Source of the DNA: Sinohyriopsis cumingii
Taxonomy: Eukaryota; Mollusca; Bivalvia; Unionida; Unionidae
Reading direction: 5' to 3'
DNA: 64,000 nt
Assembly (NCBI GenBank): GCA_028554795.2
Contig: CM068827.1
Location: 143,667,751 to 143,731,750, forward strand
The notes beneath the pieces are model-generated. The model searched no databases and had not been told where the DNA came from. It worked only from the letters and a program-made list of their open reading frames with translations. Below are positions 1 through 14,500 of the stretch, piece after piece. How positions within the stretch are numbered: the stretch's first letter is position 1; each line of letters opens with the position of its first letter. The translations under genes and the position numbers were made by a program.

Positions 1-868
1 CAGGAAAATTTTCTGTGAGCCGTATCAAATTCTTAATAATAACATATAGTTTCAAACAAAAGCCAAATGGTTTCCTTTGCATAGGTTATGAGATAATATT
101 TTCCTGCTATTCATGAAATTATGCAATCAATGTTAAAAGATTGGAAGCCCTGTAATGAGGTTACCCTCTCTGTACAAAAATAGTAAGATGAGGGACTGTT
201 GTTTTTAGAGCAGTATAATTTCCCAGAGAGAAATAACTTGCATTATATCTGAACAATCTTGCCCCTGTAAGTAGCAACACTGTATTCAGTATTATTTTGT
301 TTTACTACATGCAATAAAAAAAATCAGGAAGAAATCAGTAAATTGCAAGTGAAATAATCCATACATGGAATATTTTATATATACCTATTTTGCCAGCAAA
401 AATATATCACATGCCATGAGCTGCTTTCTGAAATGTTTGAAAACAAAGATGATTTTTCTATAACCTCAGTAATTAGATGAACTTGGTGGTTATGATTGAC
501 AGACAGGCAGGCTTTTGCACAAAGTAGGATAATTTTGAGATCAGGGGTAAAAAGTGGCCAGGACACAAAAATGATGGGTCCAATAAGCACCAAAAATAAA
601 GAATTTCAGCTTTTCCTCTTCTGCACATGCACAGGTGAAATAGCCAGTAAAATGTTTCTAACACAACTAGACATGCTGTTAAACAAAAATCTGGAAGCAG
701 ATGTATTTGGGTGTATTAAGATTTAACCTTGAAAATGCATATTCCTACCCTGATTTCAGTTGAAAATGACAAAAATCTCTGGGCCTGAAAGAGTAAATTG
801 AAACAATCTCCTTCCCCATTTATAGTTGAATTGTGTGGGAAACTGATATGTTTTCTCTTTTTTTTTAG
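1..868. other. Sequence upstream of the first visible LEMD3 exon
   Basis: Presumed intron. I looked for the LEM domain and a first transmembrane helix and saw neither. Short open frames at 375-726 overlap on both strands and show no family motif. No repeat structure stands out. Confidence 0.5.
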
Positions 869-906
869 GAATTCAGTTAGCAAGAGAGAGGTCCATTAAT
901 ACTGAG
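869..906 (+). CDS. LEMD3: LEMD3 exon a (38 bp), lumenal segment start
   Basis: A polypyrimidine tract and AG end at 868, and GTATGT follows at 907. The first two bases complete a codon from an upstream exon, then the exon reads [12 protein letters not shown] and ends on a codon boundary, matching the phase-0 start of the next exon. It is short and its sequence is weakly conserved, so it rests on phase, splice sites and position. It should lie just after the first membrane helix, which is not in the window. Confidence 0.65.
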
Positions 907-3900
907 GTATGTAAGATTCATTGGTGGAGAAATACACTTTATTTCACTCCAAGACAAGTTGAAAATTTTGCTGGACAAGTGAAATTGCTACTTGTCCAAA
1001 ATTGTATTTTCATTAAGAATTACAGCTACTGGTCTTTGCTTAAAGGAGACCAGAAACCAATGGAAATATAGAATAATAATAAAAGTACTATAGCAGAAAA
1101 CCTTATTCTGAAGTATCATCTGTGACCGTAATGCCAATATTTAAATATTGGCCTATCTTCTAGGAGCTGAATTTCCGTGACCTCGTATGCAAAATTTCCG
1201 TGCCTATTCGGTTACTTTCGGGATGTGACATCATAGTAGCGACTCCAGCAGCCCAAGTGGGAGTCACCAGAGTGAAAGACAATACCGTTTTGCGTTGCTT
1301 ACGGGTGTAATAGAACATTAAGAAAAGCCTGTTGACATAACAAAAATTCTTTTCCCAAAGATAAAGGCATAATGAAAGAATGGGTACATTATTACAAACG
1401 AGTTGATTTCAAAGCAACACCATACAGCACTATGTGCTCGTTACATTTCGCAAAGGAATGTTACGAGTGGGATCATGAAAAATAGCAGCTCAAAGATACG
1501 CAAATGCTAGGCCTAGACTAAAAGTTGGTGCTGTTCCAGACATACCTTTGGACATTTTAAATCCTGGGAAAAGTGTTAAATGTGTGAGTTATGAAAACAG
1601 GCAGAAGGACGAGTAAGTGACCACAAAATGCAACAATCAATCCACATCTTTTATCTAAAAACAGCAGTGCTTAAAACAAATCTGATAGCCCGACACCCTG
1701 GGCCCCTTCTGGTTTTAGTTCCAGCCCATCCTGTATTCAAAGTGAGGTGCCCGTCAGGCTTGTCGAAACAAAAATTGTGTGCCTGAGGAAACTTTGATTG
1801 CGCTGGTGAAATGAGTAAATGTATTTTCAAGATGTTGACATACATGCCTTAACACGGCACAATCTAAATCAAATCACCACTGTCCTAGGTGAAATTTAGA
1901 TTTGATTTTAATCAAATGGAAACTTTGCTAAAAATAAGGTTCTAAACCGGTCGTGTTTCGAGAAAACACAATGTTAGCAATCTTATAAAAATTAAAAAAT
2001 TTTTTTTTACAAATGCATTGTATACATGTATGCATAAACTGCAATCTGTAATAATTGGAACTGATATAAAACTATTCCTTGGGCAGTTTAAAAAGCAGCG
2101 ATTGAAAAAAAGAGGTCAAAGTTTCACATTAACTGTCTGACAATAGAACTGGGGGGGGACTATTGATCCCCCACCCCACCCCCTTGCCCCAATGTGCCAC
2201 CGCCCATTTTGACGTGCCTTTTCTCCCTGTGATACGCCTTATTATTCCCCCATGACAAGCCCCTTTTGCATATTCTGGTCAGTTCTAGCTAAATTGCAAA
2301 ATAGCTAAAGTTTTGATTTAAGTACGCAAACGATAAAGCCGATGTGACTAATGAACATAATCCTTATCCTTGCATTGATCTTGTGAAAAGGACTGCCCTT
2401 CGGACATACTTCAAAGAAACCATGTTCGACAGTGTGTGTATGCGTAAGCACCAGCAATTGATTACCAAATAAACGATGCCTATTTTGTTATTACTTACGA
2501 TGCCATGGACTTAATTTTAAGAGTTCAAATCTGCAGTCACAAGTTACCGTACTTGTGGCAACTGTTTTTCTCACGTTTTATGTCCCACCTTATTTCCTTA
2601 GGTTTAAGTCTTAATGCATGTAACACTGTTTGCTGAATAAAATATTTATTCAGAATTAGTTCTTTAGGGCCACATATACTGCATGGTATATTTTGTTTTA
2701 TTCCTTGTAATTTAATCATGATAATTAAACTTTTCATATACGGTAGAGGAATGTCAGGTGTTAACTGGCCGAGTTTCTTTGGCGGAAATGGAGATGCGAT
2801 TTTGTTTGCAGAGAAAATTTCAAAGTGATCATTCATTTAAGCTAATTGGTGACAATTTTATTCTTTTAATTTTTTTTAATACTATAGTACTGTTGTAGTT
2901 GTTTAAAAAATATCTGAAATTTACTTGAATAATGTTTAATCTTCACGTTCTATTTACTGAAGCTAAAAAAAAAAACAACAAAAAAAACTGTTGTATGATA
3001 TTAATTATTTCGTCCAGGGCCGGTTTAGACGTGTGTGCATGTGATTTGAATTTTTAACGTAGCTTTAACAATTTTTCAGTCATATCGCTACGATGTCTGC
3101 AGTGTGGTAGTTTAGACTGTGGTTTGGGGTTGGGTTTTTTTCTTCTGACAAATGAAAATTGACAGACATAATGTAATAATCGGGACTTCGCTGCGCAAAA
3201 TTGAGAGATATTACGAGATCGGGAGGTAGATGAGGAAATACCCCCAAAATCGGGAGGTTTTTCTCCCGGCTTGAGAGTTGACTGGTATGAACTGTCCGGG
3301 CTTGTGGAATTTCATTCAGGACTTTAGTTTATTTAAGTCACCAGCCCGGAGCCTGTGCCTAACAAATTTCTTTTATCACTTACCAGTACAGCACATAAAC
3401 TATTATATCAGATTGCAGATTCAACTTTTGAATGTGCAACCCAAATGTGGTCTCCTGTCTGCCTCGCTCGCCAATGTTTATGTTTGTATTCGAGGACTGG
3501 CTAGTATAGTGTCACAGTACCACGTGATCTGTCGTCTCATCAAAACTCGGAAAAACTCGGCAATTTACGGAATCGTGGTATCTTACACGCAATATAATCA
3601 CTACCCGCTTACGATATTTAATTTATAAGCATTGCAGTCGAATTAAAATCTGAAGAGAATTACATACGTAAAAGGAAAATTTTGATTTCTAGTCTCCTTT
3701 AAGTTTATACAACTTCTAATTCCGGGCAAGTTTAGGATTTTCCCAGCAATATAGATTTCTGATATAGTTAGATATAAAAGGAAAGATTTTTCAATACGCT
3801 TTGAAAATTAAGGTCTGAGGGCAACATTTGAACTTAAAACAGAATGTCCATGGTATATAAAATGATAGATCAAAACAATAAGTTTTGAAAACAGTGATCA

Positions 3901-5534
3901 GGGTTTTCAACAGATGTGTACCTTTGGGTTTTGACATGACATGTGCAATGTAAAAATGACCCATTTTTGATTCGCGGAAATTTTGACTTGTGCTTCTTTT
4001 TGATGCACGTAGATTTGGGCTGGAACATCAATCTTAATTGGGGCCCCGAGTGGTCTAAAGCACTCTCCGTTATGGATCACTGCCATCTCTCCTCTGTCTG
4101 CGCCGGTTCAAGTCTCAGATTCAGCCAGTGTGGGTATGTGAGAAAGCTTGCCAGTAGCTTCTCATGGGTCAGTGGTTCTTTCCGGGGTTTTTCCATGGTT
4201 CTTCCTCCACCATTAGTACTGGCTGCCATGTATAGCCTATCGTGTGCTGAAAAATGGCGTTAATCCCCACAACAACAACAACAATCAATCTTACTTACCC
4301 TTGATTTGCTTCCAGCTTAGTTTCTTACCAAGAGTGCGCTGTCCAAAACAAATTTACTGTAGGAGGCACTGATTGACATCTGTTCGACAATAGTTTAGAC
4401 CTTGAAGCCCAAAAATATCGTACCAAAGGAAGATATACATGAACTGGGCAGAGCTACCAGTTCACTAAAGTCAGGCTTGGATTTAACTGACTTAGGTTGG
4501 ATTGTTTTGAGATTACGTTTGAAGTTTGTGATAGAGGAAGAGGAAACAATTATGAAATGAATGGATTACCTTTTGATCAAATATCAGCAATGGTATGTTT
4601 GGACATCAGATTATAATTAACTGGTCAGAACTGGAGTATATCATTATGGCGGCTTGCATAGCAAGTTGTCAACAGAAGTGGACTGTAATTGTTTTATTAG
4701 CAAGTTGCTTCATTTAGTGGATGTTTAAAAGTTCGGAATCATTTATGACTTCAGTGGATTCATTTCTGATAAAATATCAGCATTTTTTTTATTGTGCTTT
4801 AAATTATAATCATTTAGACAAAGTGGGAATATATGGCATTTTGCTAAAGCAGTTTTTGGTGTGGTATTGTATTTTATTGGCAATTAAATTGCTTAAATTG
4901 GCAAAATGTTCCATACCTAGAACATTTTAATTAATGGATCAATCGGAAAAAATTGAAAGGACATAACACTCAGTGCATACATCTGAACTTTAAAATCACA
5001 ATGGCGCAAAGAAGTATATTTTCTTTTCTGTCTCTGCCTCAGAAATGACCTGGTGGTGATTAATTTTTTCACCCTTAGACTCCAAAGAATTTGCATCACT
5101 ATAAAAACGTAAAAACCACAATTGCATTATTCTAATATACAAAGAAGGAATGTAACTTGTGAAAGGAATCATACTTTTCTGATTATTGAATTCGCTGATG
5201 AATTTACTAGTACCATAATTTATCTTAAATTTGTCAATCTCATATTTCTCATCTCATATTTAAGTTTAAATTTAAATATAAATTTATTTAAATTTGTCAA
5301 TCTCATATTTCTCATCTCATATTTAAGAAAATTTCTCATCTCATATTTAAGAAAAGATATCATGAGCATGTATGTGTTTCTAACAGACAATGGAATTTAG
5401 TATTTTAATACTAAACATGTTAAAATAAACAGTAATTATTGCCATCTTCATATAATGTGCATTGTTATACTCTCCTTAAGAGGGCCTCAAGGGAGAATAG
5501 TCCTTGACTAATGAGTCACCCTCTATAAATAAAG

Positions 5535-5570
<36 letters not shown>

Positions 5571-8500
5571 CAGCTCTGAGGAGAATAAGAAGAGTAAATC
5601 TCTGAAATTTGAAAATTTAAGGACGATTGGAAAAGTGAACTGACAATTCTGTGATGTACGTGCTTGATATCTGAGTAATATATAACCTTCATAGTTGTAT
5701 GGATATATATTTGCATATAAAATGATTTGAGCAGTTGATAATAGAACATGTTGAAAGTTGAAAATATAATAAAGTATAAAATAATCCTCTGTCTTTCATA
5801 TACAAAATATACAGACAGTAACATAGAGAAACATTTTTACAAAAATGAGATTGTATATTTCTTACAAAATACTGCTTTGCTAGTTAGTAAGTTTGGTTAG
5901 ATTTGATTTAGGAAGTCATGGAAACACTATGGATAGGTGGTAGTGAAATATTCTTTTTTGTATTTCAGGAACATGACAATGACACTGATAACATAGATTT
6001 CATTTTGGGAATAATAAGTCGTCTTCATGATGAACTGGCCTATTATAAAGGTAAGGAGGTGTAACACATTGTGAAGTTTTCTGCCATATCATTTTCTTTA
6101 TGTAGACCAGACAAGCTTATGGGATAGCCTGTTGTCTGCTATTTGTCCATCCATCAACACAATTTTTTATGACTATTCCATGAAACTTCACACATTCATT
6201 TCCAGGTCTGGTTGGTCCTAAATGGTGCCACAGCGATGTCTTTTATGGTTGCAACAGGAACTAAATGTGAAACGATTCATCGATATTTTGATGCATCAAT
6301 ACTTTTGCTGTAATGATGCATATATAGATGTAAGTGGTGGAAAATTGATAAAAAATTATTTACTGTATGCAGTCATTTGTCTTGTTGCCTTATTTTTTAA
6401 ATTGAGAATTCATCTGAGACAGGTATTGCAGGCACATTCACCCATTTATATTAGTTGTATATAAAAGGACATGATAACATTCACTTGCCATCTACAAATT
6501 AACACCAAGTGATGTGGTTCATAATACTACCCCCACTCCACCAATTCCATGGTAATTATTTTATTGCAACAGCTTGATCAGCATAAAGTATTCAGATTTT
6601 CCTCTGACCCTTACCGCCCCATTTTTTTATATTTGGATATTTTATGTCACAGGGTGGCTGCTTACTAGCCGGACTAGCAAACTTTAATGCCCTTTTCAGG
6701 CCATACCTGCATGAAATCAGTAGGAATATGATTTAGTTTTTCAGAAATTGTGAGAGAGTATAATATGTCTTTGATCTGTTGACAGATGAAATGAAACTAC
6801 AATGTTGATGAAATTTGACATGGAACTTGCCATATGCACTGCTAGTCACATAACATAAATGGTTGTTAAACTAAATTTTATTGGTACGTTGTGCCAGGAA
6901 CAAGTATTATGTCGTAATTTAAACTTGCATCAAGCAAGTTCTACAAATGCATGTTTACAATATGGGCTAATCAGAAAACCCAAAATGGCAGGTTCACAGT
7001 ATGGTTCATCTTCAGATGAGGATTTTTGTTGGGCAAATATAGACTGACGATTGTTATGATGGCAATAATTTTTAAAGATATGAAGTATATCTGATTATTG
7101 GAGCTGGGAAAAGTGCTAATGGAGATACCAGTGAGTGATTTTGAGTCCAAAAATGGTTTCAAATATAAGTCTGATGTATATGCTGGATGGGTAGGAATAG
7201 ATGGCATGCTGGATGGGTAGAAAAGACGGAATGCTTTATGGATAGAAATAGACGGCATGCTGGATGGGTAGAAATAGATGGCATGCTCGATGGGTAGAAA
7301 TAGATGGCATGCTGGATGGGTAGAAATAGATGGCATGAAATAGATGGCATGCTGGATGGGTAGAGATAGAAGGCATGTTGGATGGGTAGAAATAAATGGC
7401 ATGCTGGTCAATCACCCTTTCAGCAAATATAGTATAGAAAAGGCAGAATACCAAGCCAAATGAAAATAAATTCATTTGAAAACTAGAATGCAGTTTTCAT
7501 TTTTTTCTTTCTTAAAATTTAGCCATGCAGAATCATGAGCTACAAAAGTATATTTCCCTATTGTGGTTAAGATAAACTGAATAGATAAGATTGAAAAAAT
7601 GATATTAAGAAGTAAAGATGTTTTGATCAAATTATCTCTGTCTGGTGGCTAAAGTGAATCCTACATCTGATCAGATGGAGCAGCCTTATTATATGGTCCA
7701 AAATGTTGAATAAAAATCACTAACAGCTACCAGGTAGTTTCTATGAAAGTACTTTTGTCATAGATGAGATTGGCATATAAATTGGTGCTGGGTAAATGTC
7801 TTTAATCTGCATACTGAAAATACAACCAGTAAATCAATTTAAGGGCACCACCTACCACTGACAGACCTTCTAAAGATGTAAAAACCATCAAGTTAATATG
7901 TGTATTGATAATGTATTTTATCGTAGGTGGTGTGTCATGGATCATATAGATTTGTGTCACATTGGTATAATTTCACACCTAACAGGAACCATCTTGAACA
8001 GCTTATTGCTACTTTTTTTTAATAGATGTTGATAAGACCTCCAATATGGCCATCATGTTGATAAGACCTCCAATATGACCATCATGTTGATAGGACCTCC
8101 AATATGGCCACCATAGTTCTCATCTTGAAAATCTTGCCACTCTACCTAAATGGAGGGTCATATCAAATGGGTTTTTTGCCACTGACGGTCTCAGTGAGAA
8201 GGTAGATCTCCCTTCCAAGGAATCACAGTTAAAGCGGACAGCCTCATTGAAAGCCAGATTCCTCAGAGTAATTAACATTTACCATTCATTCAAATCGTAT
8301 TAGTAAAAAAGAAAAAGCCAAGGGATGATGTTATCTGGAAGAAAAATTGAATGATATTCAGCCATATGGAAAGATCAGACTTAGCTTTAAAGATACAATA
8401 CAGTGTTGTTGTTGTTGTAGGATTTAACACCATTTTTCAGCACACGATAGGCTATACATGACAGCCAGTATTAATGGTGGAGGAAGAACCCAGGAAAACC

Positions 8501-11500
8501 CCGGAAAGAACCACCGACCCACGAGAAGCTACTGGCAAGCTTTTTTAGATACCCACATTGGCTGAATCCTACAATACAATGAGGAGCCCCGAGTGGCCTA
8601 AAGCGCTCGCCGTTACAGATCACTGCCATCTCACCTCTGTCTGCGTGAGTTCGAGTCTCAGGTTCGGCTAATGTGGGTACATGAGAAACCCTGCCATTAG
8701 CTTCTCGTGGGTCGGTGGTTCTTCCTGGGTTTTCCAGGGTTCTTCCTCCACCAATTATACTGGCCGCCATGTATAGCCTCTCGTGCTGAAAAATGGCGTT
8801 AAACCCTACAACAACAACAAACAACAACAATACAGTGATTTGACAAAGTACACATGCAACTTTAAAATTATTAAAGTAGTAAGTTTTGTTGGCAGTGACA
8901 TTATTGTATATATATTCATGTCTATATTTATTAAAAATTCTAACTTTATTTTAAATTTTATAGATGGACTCAACATAAAGACCAAAAAAAAGGTTTTAGA
9001 ATTTGACTTCAAATGGGGGGAGTAAGTTCATTTTAAGCAAGCCCCTGAATTTGTTTTAGAAAGTTCTTCAAAACCACTGAAAAATTCCCAAAATGTATTC
9101 TGTCATAGTTTGTATGAACCAATGTATTCATACTGCTGTCTTATAAATATTTGGAACTTTCTGTGAAAATCCTAGGAAAATCACAGTGTGCATTGTTCCA
9201 TTCCATGTCATTTGGGAGAGGAGCGTTTTAAGTTGTTTTTAGTCACTGACCATGTAATATTTCAGATCTGGAAGATCATTCAGGTAATTTTTATAAAAGC
9301 AAGTTTTTGCCATGCTTTAGATGCTGTGGTCACTAGTATATTCATTCATGTAATGTGTTCTTTAACTGTTGTGCAATTTCTGTCACACAGTCCTAGCTTA
9401 GTCATTACTTTCTCTACAGGAACAGACATTTTCATCAACTCTGTTCTGCCTAGATATGATAGTCCTTTCAGTGATATCTGAGTCTGATCAATAGCAGTCA
9501 AAACCAGTTCAGACACGGCATCACTTGAATCTTGATGCAAATAGAACCGGGTTACAGTATCTCCCTAACTGGGCCCTGCATCGTGGACATGGTACTGGAA
9601 GGAAATAATGACCCTGTTCCTTCACGACGAGATTTGCATATATACTCTACTATTGAGAGCATTGTTGGTTCATCTGTTATGTAAAACCTGCTTCCTTGCT
9701 AAAGCCAGCATGCTGAATCAGTCAGATACATGCCTTGTTGGTTAATCTGAACAATCTAGCATGATATTTTGATTTCACTTGTGATGATCCTTGCTTTCAT
9801 GGTCAGCAATAATGTTTCCAGTTATGGGCAATTTGTCAATGGAATTTTTGTTTCAGTACCATTTACAGGACCTGGTGAAGGCCTTGAAGTGGTACCTGAA
9901 TGACTGAATTGGTGCAAAGAGGGAGATCCATTTATCTATACCTTTGAAAAAGGAAAGGTTGATATCTCAGCTGAAGTTCTATCAGCCTGTATAAGATGGG
10001 TTATTCACTCTGCATACAGACAGCTCTAAGATCAAATGAACTTACTGTGCATTTCAGCTCATGAAGCTAGGGCAGTCACCATGAGCATAGCATTCAAGGG
10101 CACCTGTTACCTAACAGATATGTAAGATGAGGGGCAGAGATGACACTTTATTTTTCTGGGTTTCAAATTTTGTATTTTGGGTAAAAGTACATACTCTTGG
10201 TCATCTAATTTTGTGGATCTATCATTTACAAAATGAAATGGCCTCCAAAACAATGCATATGTCTCTGTAAACGATTTTATCAGCATTCATGCATTGAAAG
10301 CAAACAGATGTGATCTGTTCCGCGGTTATTAAGTTGTTCAACTAAATGGCTAACATGTGGCATAAATGTGGAGATCTTGAAGAAAATGTCTTCTTTTTTC
10401 ACACATGTCCAAGTTAGCACATTAAATACCACCGTTTTAATTAGGTGCTCATGTTTTCTTAAAGAGCTCTATCAAAGCATAGAGTTCTCAACAATTAGAG
10501 ATCAGGTGCTTGGGACAATGTAAAACTCTTTTGTCCAAAACAATTCTGCAAAATTGCCTGATAAGAACCCATTATTGTTGATGACCTTGAACTAGTCCAA
10601 AATTAGATCTAGAAAGTTCTGATGTATGCCCATGGTATATACAGGGATGGTCCTGGCTTTTAAAAAGCTGTTGCCAAAAAAATCGCCAACCTCAATATTT
10701 TTTCACCAATTTTCAAAAAGTGTCGCCAGAACAAGTAGTGTACAGTTTTTCAAGTGTTAATTTAGTCTATTAATGTAACAGGCAATGAAAATTACAAAAG
10801 ATGGGTTAGTTAGTACTCTAATTACAACAAGCATTAACAAAATGTTACAAAGTGTTACATGAAGATCCGTTGCGATTTTAGGGCTGCCCACTTGTTGAAT
10901 ATAGTTTCAAAGTCTAATTTTTCACATCTGTACATGCTGATTCTCATTAAATTCTCGAGAGATGAGATGCAGAGTTTATTTCTGATGTCAGTTTTTATGA
11001 GGTTCATCTTACTGAATCCACGTTCACAGTCTACAGTGCTGACAGGTGACACCAGTAGTCTCTCAGCAGCCCCCCCCCCCACACACCTTATGGCTATCTT
11101 CACAAAGCTTGAAGTGAATTGCTTCCTAATTCCCAAGAATGATCACAGAATGCTGTATACATTTTCTTGACAAGCAAAATAGGATCTCCATTCCCACGAA
11201 TGAAACTTACACGAGTCAACACCTGGCAATATTGGACCGTATATATAAGCATAAATTCACACCCAATTTAGGGATTCTTTCACTCCTGTATTTTGAGAAA
11301 TAAATAATTATTATTAATTATGCAAAACTGTTGGTTTTTTTTTGCTATTTCTTGTTGCAGAGTTTAAGTCGCTGCAGCCGTAACGCAGATTGATGGCAAA
11401 AGGAAAAGATCAATGAGTAAAATGCTGCACTGGCGACAGATATAATTGTGATTGAGATTTTTTTCCATTTGCTTTGTATTTATACGCAGTAGTCGGTACT

Positions 11501-14500
11501 TCAATGGTTATCAGTTTTCTATAAAGGTTCATCAAAACTAATGTATTGGTATGTGTAAAAAAAAAAACAACAGAAGGATTAGCCATTCATTTAATTGTAT
11601 CTGTTCTATTTGCGTCTTCAGAAGTCGGTCAGTTGTAGGTATAGTTTGGTAGCATGATTGACTGTATCACAGCATACAGTACTCAGCCCAGATGTCAGCA
11701 TAAGCAGATTATGATGTAACAATGCACTGTAAATATGGGGTTGTCAATACGAACAAAGGATCGTTTGTGTAACAGATTGATTCCAATGCATTGCTTAGTC
11801 AAGTTTGTGGCTTCCTTTCATTCTCTCTTTTAATTTATCCAGTCCAAATCCATGATTGTATGTACAAATTAAATAACCAAAAAGTCTGTCACCAAAAAAA
11901 TCGCCAAATGGGATATTTTTGTCGCCAATAAGGAAAAAAAATCGCACTTTGCGACATTGGTGAAGCCCAGGACGATGCCTGGTATATAGCACATATCTTT
12001 GCTAGTGCTGAAGGAATTGTTACAGAATATGCAACATTTAAACTGCAGAGATAAAAACAGTGGAGATACACACTATGATCAGGTCTTCGTTGACCTGAAA
12101 ACATCTACACTTAAGCCAATTGATGCAAAGTGCCTTATCTACACACATGACAAAGTAGTACTTTGAAAGACCTGATTGAAATGGGCTTTGAGAAAGCGTG
12201 ACTAATCTGCTAATTGTTTACTTAATAGTATATGCACAATTTATATATAAATGGATATTATATGTACTTTGGCAAATAAAGATGTACGTGGACAGCAAGT
12301 AAATCTGCATTTATTACTATACATCATGTGGAGTCATTACAACCCTTCATGCTGATTAAATTTTGTGCATTAAAATTCAAATTAAATTTAAATCAATTCC
12401 AGCTCTGATCATTATTCAGGTACTGATCTTTATGTATATTTCACATTCTCAGTACTATTATAGAGGCCAGTCAGCATGGTAGATATTTTGTTGTGACTTT
12501 AAATTTGTGGTCTAGCTCACCCCTAAAAACCATGAAAATTGGAACCCATTGAATTTAAAGTGTTTCACAGTACCTCAGAGATCCTTGTCTGAAGGGATCA
12601 GTTTGACCTGGTGAGATCTACTGCAGCGGTGCAACATACTACTGTACCTGCATAGGTCTTTGGGCAGCTTCTTTAGTGACACATCTCACATGATTTAAGC
12701 TGCAGGGGGATGGGTTATTCCTGAGCAGCTGCATCTAGGCACACGGGGTCACTTTCTTCAGCCTGTATATATGTCACAAGTTGCAGCAGGCTCACATACA
12801 GTGTACCATAGGGAACAAGAGATGGGCCTTCTCCATGGTAAATGATGCAAGTCCACCACGTCAACAATAAAAAAAAAACCCATTTTACTCCAAAATTAGG
12901 CATGTCAGAAAATGCACCATGTTGTCCATCAATGCATTTATTCATTTTTATTTCATTTTATTACACAGGAAAGTATGAAATGGGAGAACTATCCAGTGGT
13001 GAAACAGCTAGGTGGAGTGAGGAAAGGTACAAGAAATTTGTGGAGAATATGATCCCCAGTAAGGTAGATAAAGAGGTATATATATTTGTTGACTCCAATG
13101 CTACAGCTCTCCCCTGTTATAAAGCGATTCCAGATATAAGATGGTACCACTATGGACCCCATGACCAAAATAATACCAGTGTATAACAGCAAGGGTTGAA
13201 AGAAAACAGTGAATCTTTGTCTTGTATTTTTTATTTTCAAAAGGGCAACATTTAACAAAGTTCTGCTAGACCATGGTTCTGTATACTTAAATATGTCATG
13301 GTTTCTTAGATATCACAGTTCTCCGTATAAAACAGTTTGGTAAATAACATAGTCTGTGGTAATGGATGCCAGCTATTGCATTATGCATGGGAGAGCAGTA
13401 GCTGTTACTACAGTTGGGCATATATTTTTTTTTTTATTGATGTTTGTCACCCCCTTCCTCCTATACAAGGTCATCCATCTGTGATTAATATAAGTATGGT
13501 TTAAGAAGAGATGTGGCCGATTATGAGGTGCACAGTAAAACAGATCCACTTCTTTGATGAAGGAATATGTGGCCTCTTAAGAGATTGAGAGGAGGTGGGA
13601 GTGGATGGGACAGAGATGGGGAAATCTGCATTTTCAAATTAACAGAAGGTGCCCCAAGTGGCTGAGTGGTCTAAAGCACTCTTTGTCATGGATCAATGCC
13701 ATCTTACCCCTGTCTGCATGGGTTCGTCTCGGGCTCGGACAATGTGGATATGTGAGAAAGCTTGCCAGTAGCTTCTCATGGGTCGGTGGTTCTTTCCGGC
13801 GTTTTCCTGGGTTCTTCCTACACCATTAATACTGGCCACCATGTATAGCCTATCTTGTGCTGAAAATGGCATTAAACCCTATAACAACAGCAACAACAAC
13901 AAATTACCAGATAGACTTGAAAATATTTCATTATATTTCCCAAGTTACAAGTTCTTGGTTTGGAATTGCTTTATCTTATTTTTATCATCTAAAAGTTTTA
14001 ACCTTGGTTTTTAAAGTTTTTAAGCATTAATTATGTGAAGGCTAGTTCTCTTTTCTTATCACAACCTGAAAATGATAAAAATATTGCTGATCTAACATCC
14101 AATATGGCTGTAGTACTGGCAGTCTTGAAAATTTTATTGCTACTCCTCCTGAATGGAAATCCATGTGGACATGGGAGTTTCCACTGTGGCAAATTTCGGT
14201 TTGAAAATCTTGGTATACCGTAGCAAAAGAATATCAGAGATAGTTTTCAGCACTCAGTATTTGAAAAGAAGAGACACATGTATCTTGGATTTATATATGT
14301 GCTTTCTTGTGTTTAGCCAGTGTCACAACTTTTCATATTGGTCTGAAAGTTTGCCGACATGACTTGGCTCAGGAAAACCACTTTCCTTATACTGACTGTA
14401 TGAAGGAAAACTTTACTTCTTACTGATGTTTGGACCAAGTAGATGCTGATTCTCTCCTTGAATAATACTTCGTTCTCTACTCTTAAGAAGTGCTGAAGTT

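Larger units (their letters stand above)
1044..3698 (+). mobile_element. Kolobok-like DNA transposon copy 1 (defective)
   Basis: About 2.65 kb bounded by TTAA on both sides (1040-1043 and 3699-3702). Termini are inverted: the left begins AGGAGACCAGAAACCAATGG, and the right end read on the minus strand begins AGGAGACTAGAAATCAAAA. A near-identical copy lies inverted at 15413-17957. TTAA target sites together with a THAP-domain coding segment are characteristic of the Kolobok superfamily (established knowledge); the assignment is inference because I see no DDE core. The element carries a fragment of a SINE in its right part. Frame 3278-3628 is not recognised. Confidence 0.72.
907..5968 (+). other. 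LEMD3 intron (5.1 kb)
   Basis: Holds a Kolobok-like element (1044-3698), a SINE (4040-4283), a short tandem repeat (about 5225-5355) and a retroelement-like tail with an ATT run (about 5465-5570). The stretches 3703-4026, 4297-5220 and 5571-5960 show nothing I can name. Confidence 0.75.
6051..12968 (+). other. LEMD3 intron (6.9 kb)
   Basis: Holds a 26-bp minisatellite (7178-7405), a dispersed repeat (7630-7985), a 29-bp repeat (8029-8106), two SINEs (8406-8826), a tyrosine-recombinase relic (about 9850-10115) and a hAT element (10642-11980). The stretches 6100-7170, 8838-9840, 10120-10630 and 11990-12960 contain only short frames without recognisable motifs. Confidence 0.75.

Noticed and set aside
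6971-7411. 146-codon minus-strand frame rich in ACHLFLPIQ
   Set aside because: It is a translation of a 26-bp minisatellite.
12842-13186. 114-codon open frame taken as a single-exon gene
   Set aside because: Only 12969-13063 fits the LEMD3 reading with splice sites on both sides; the rest is intron read-through.
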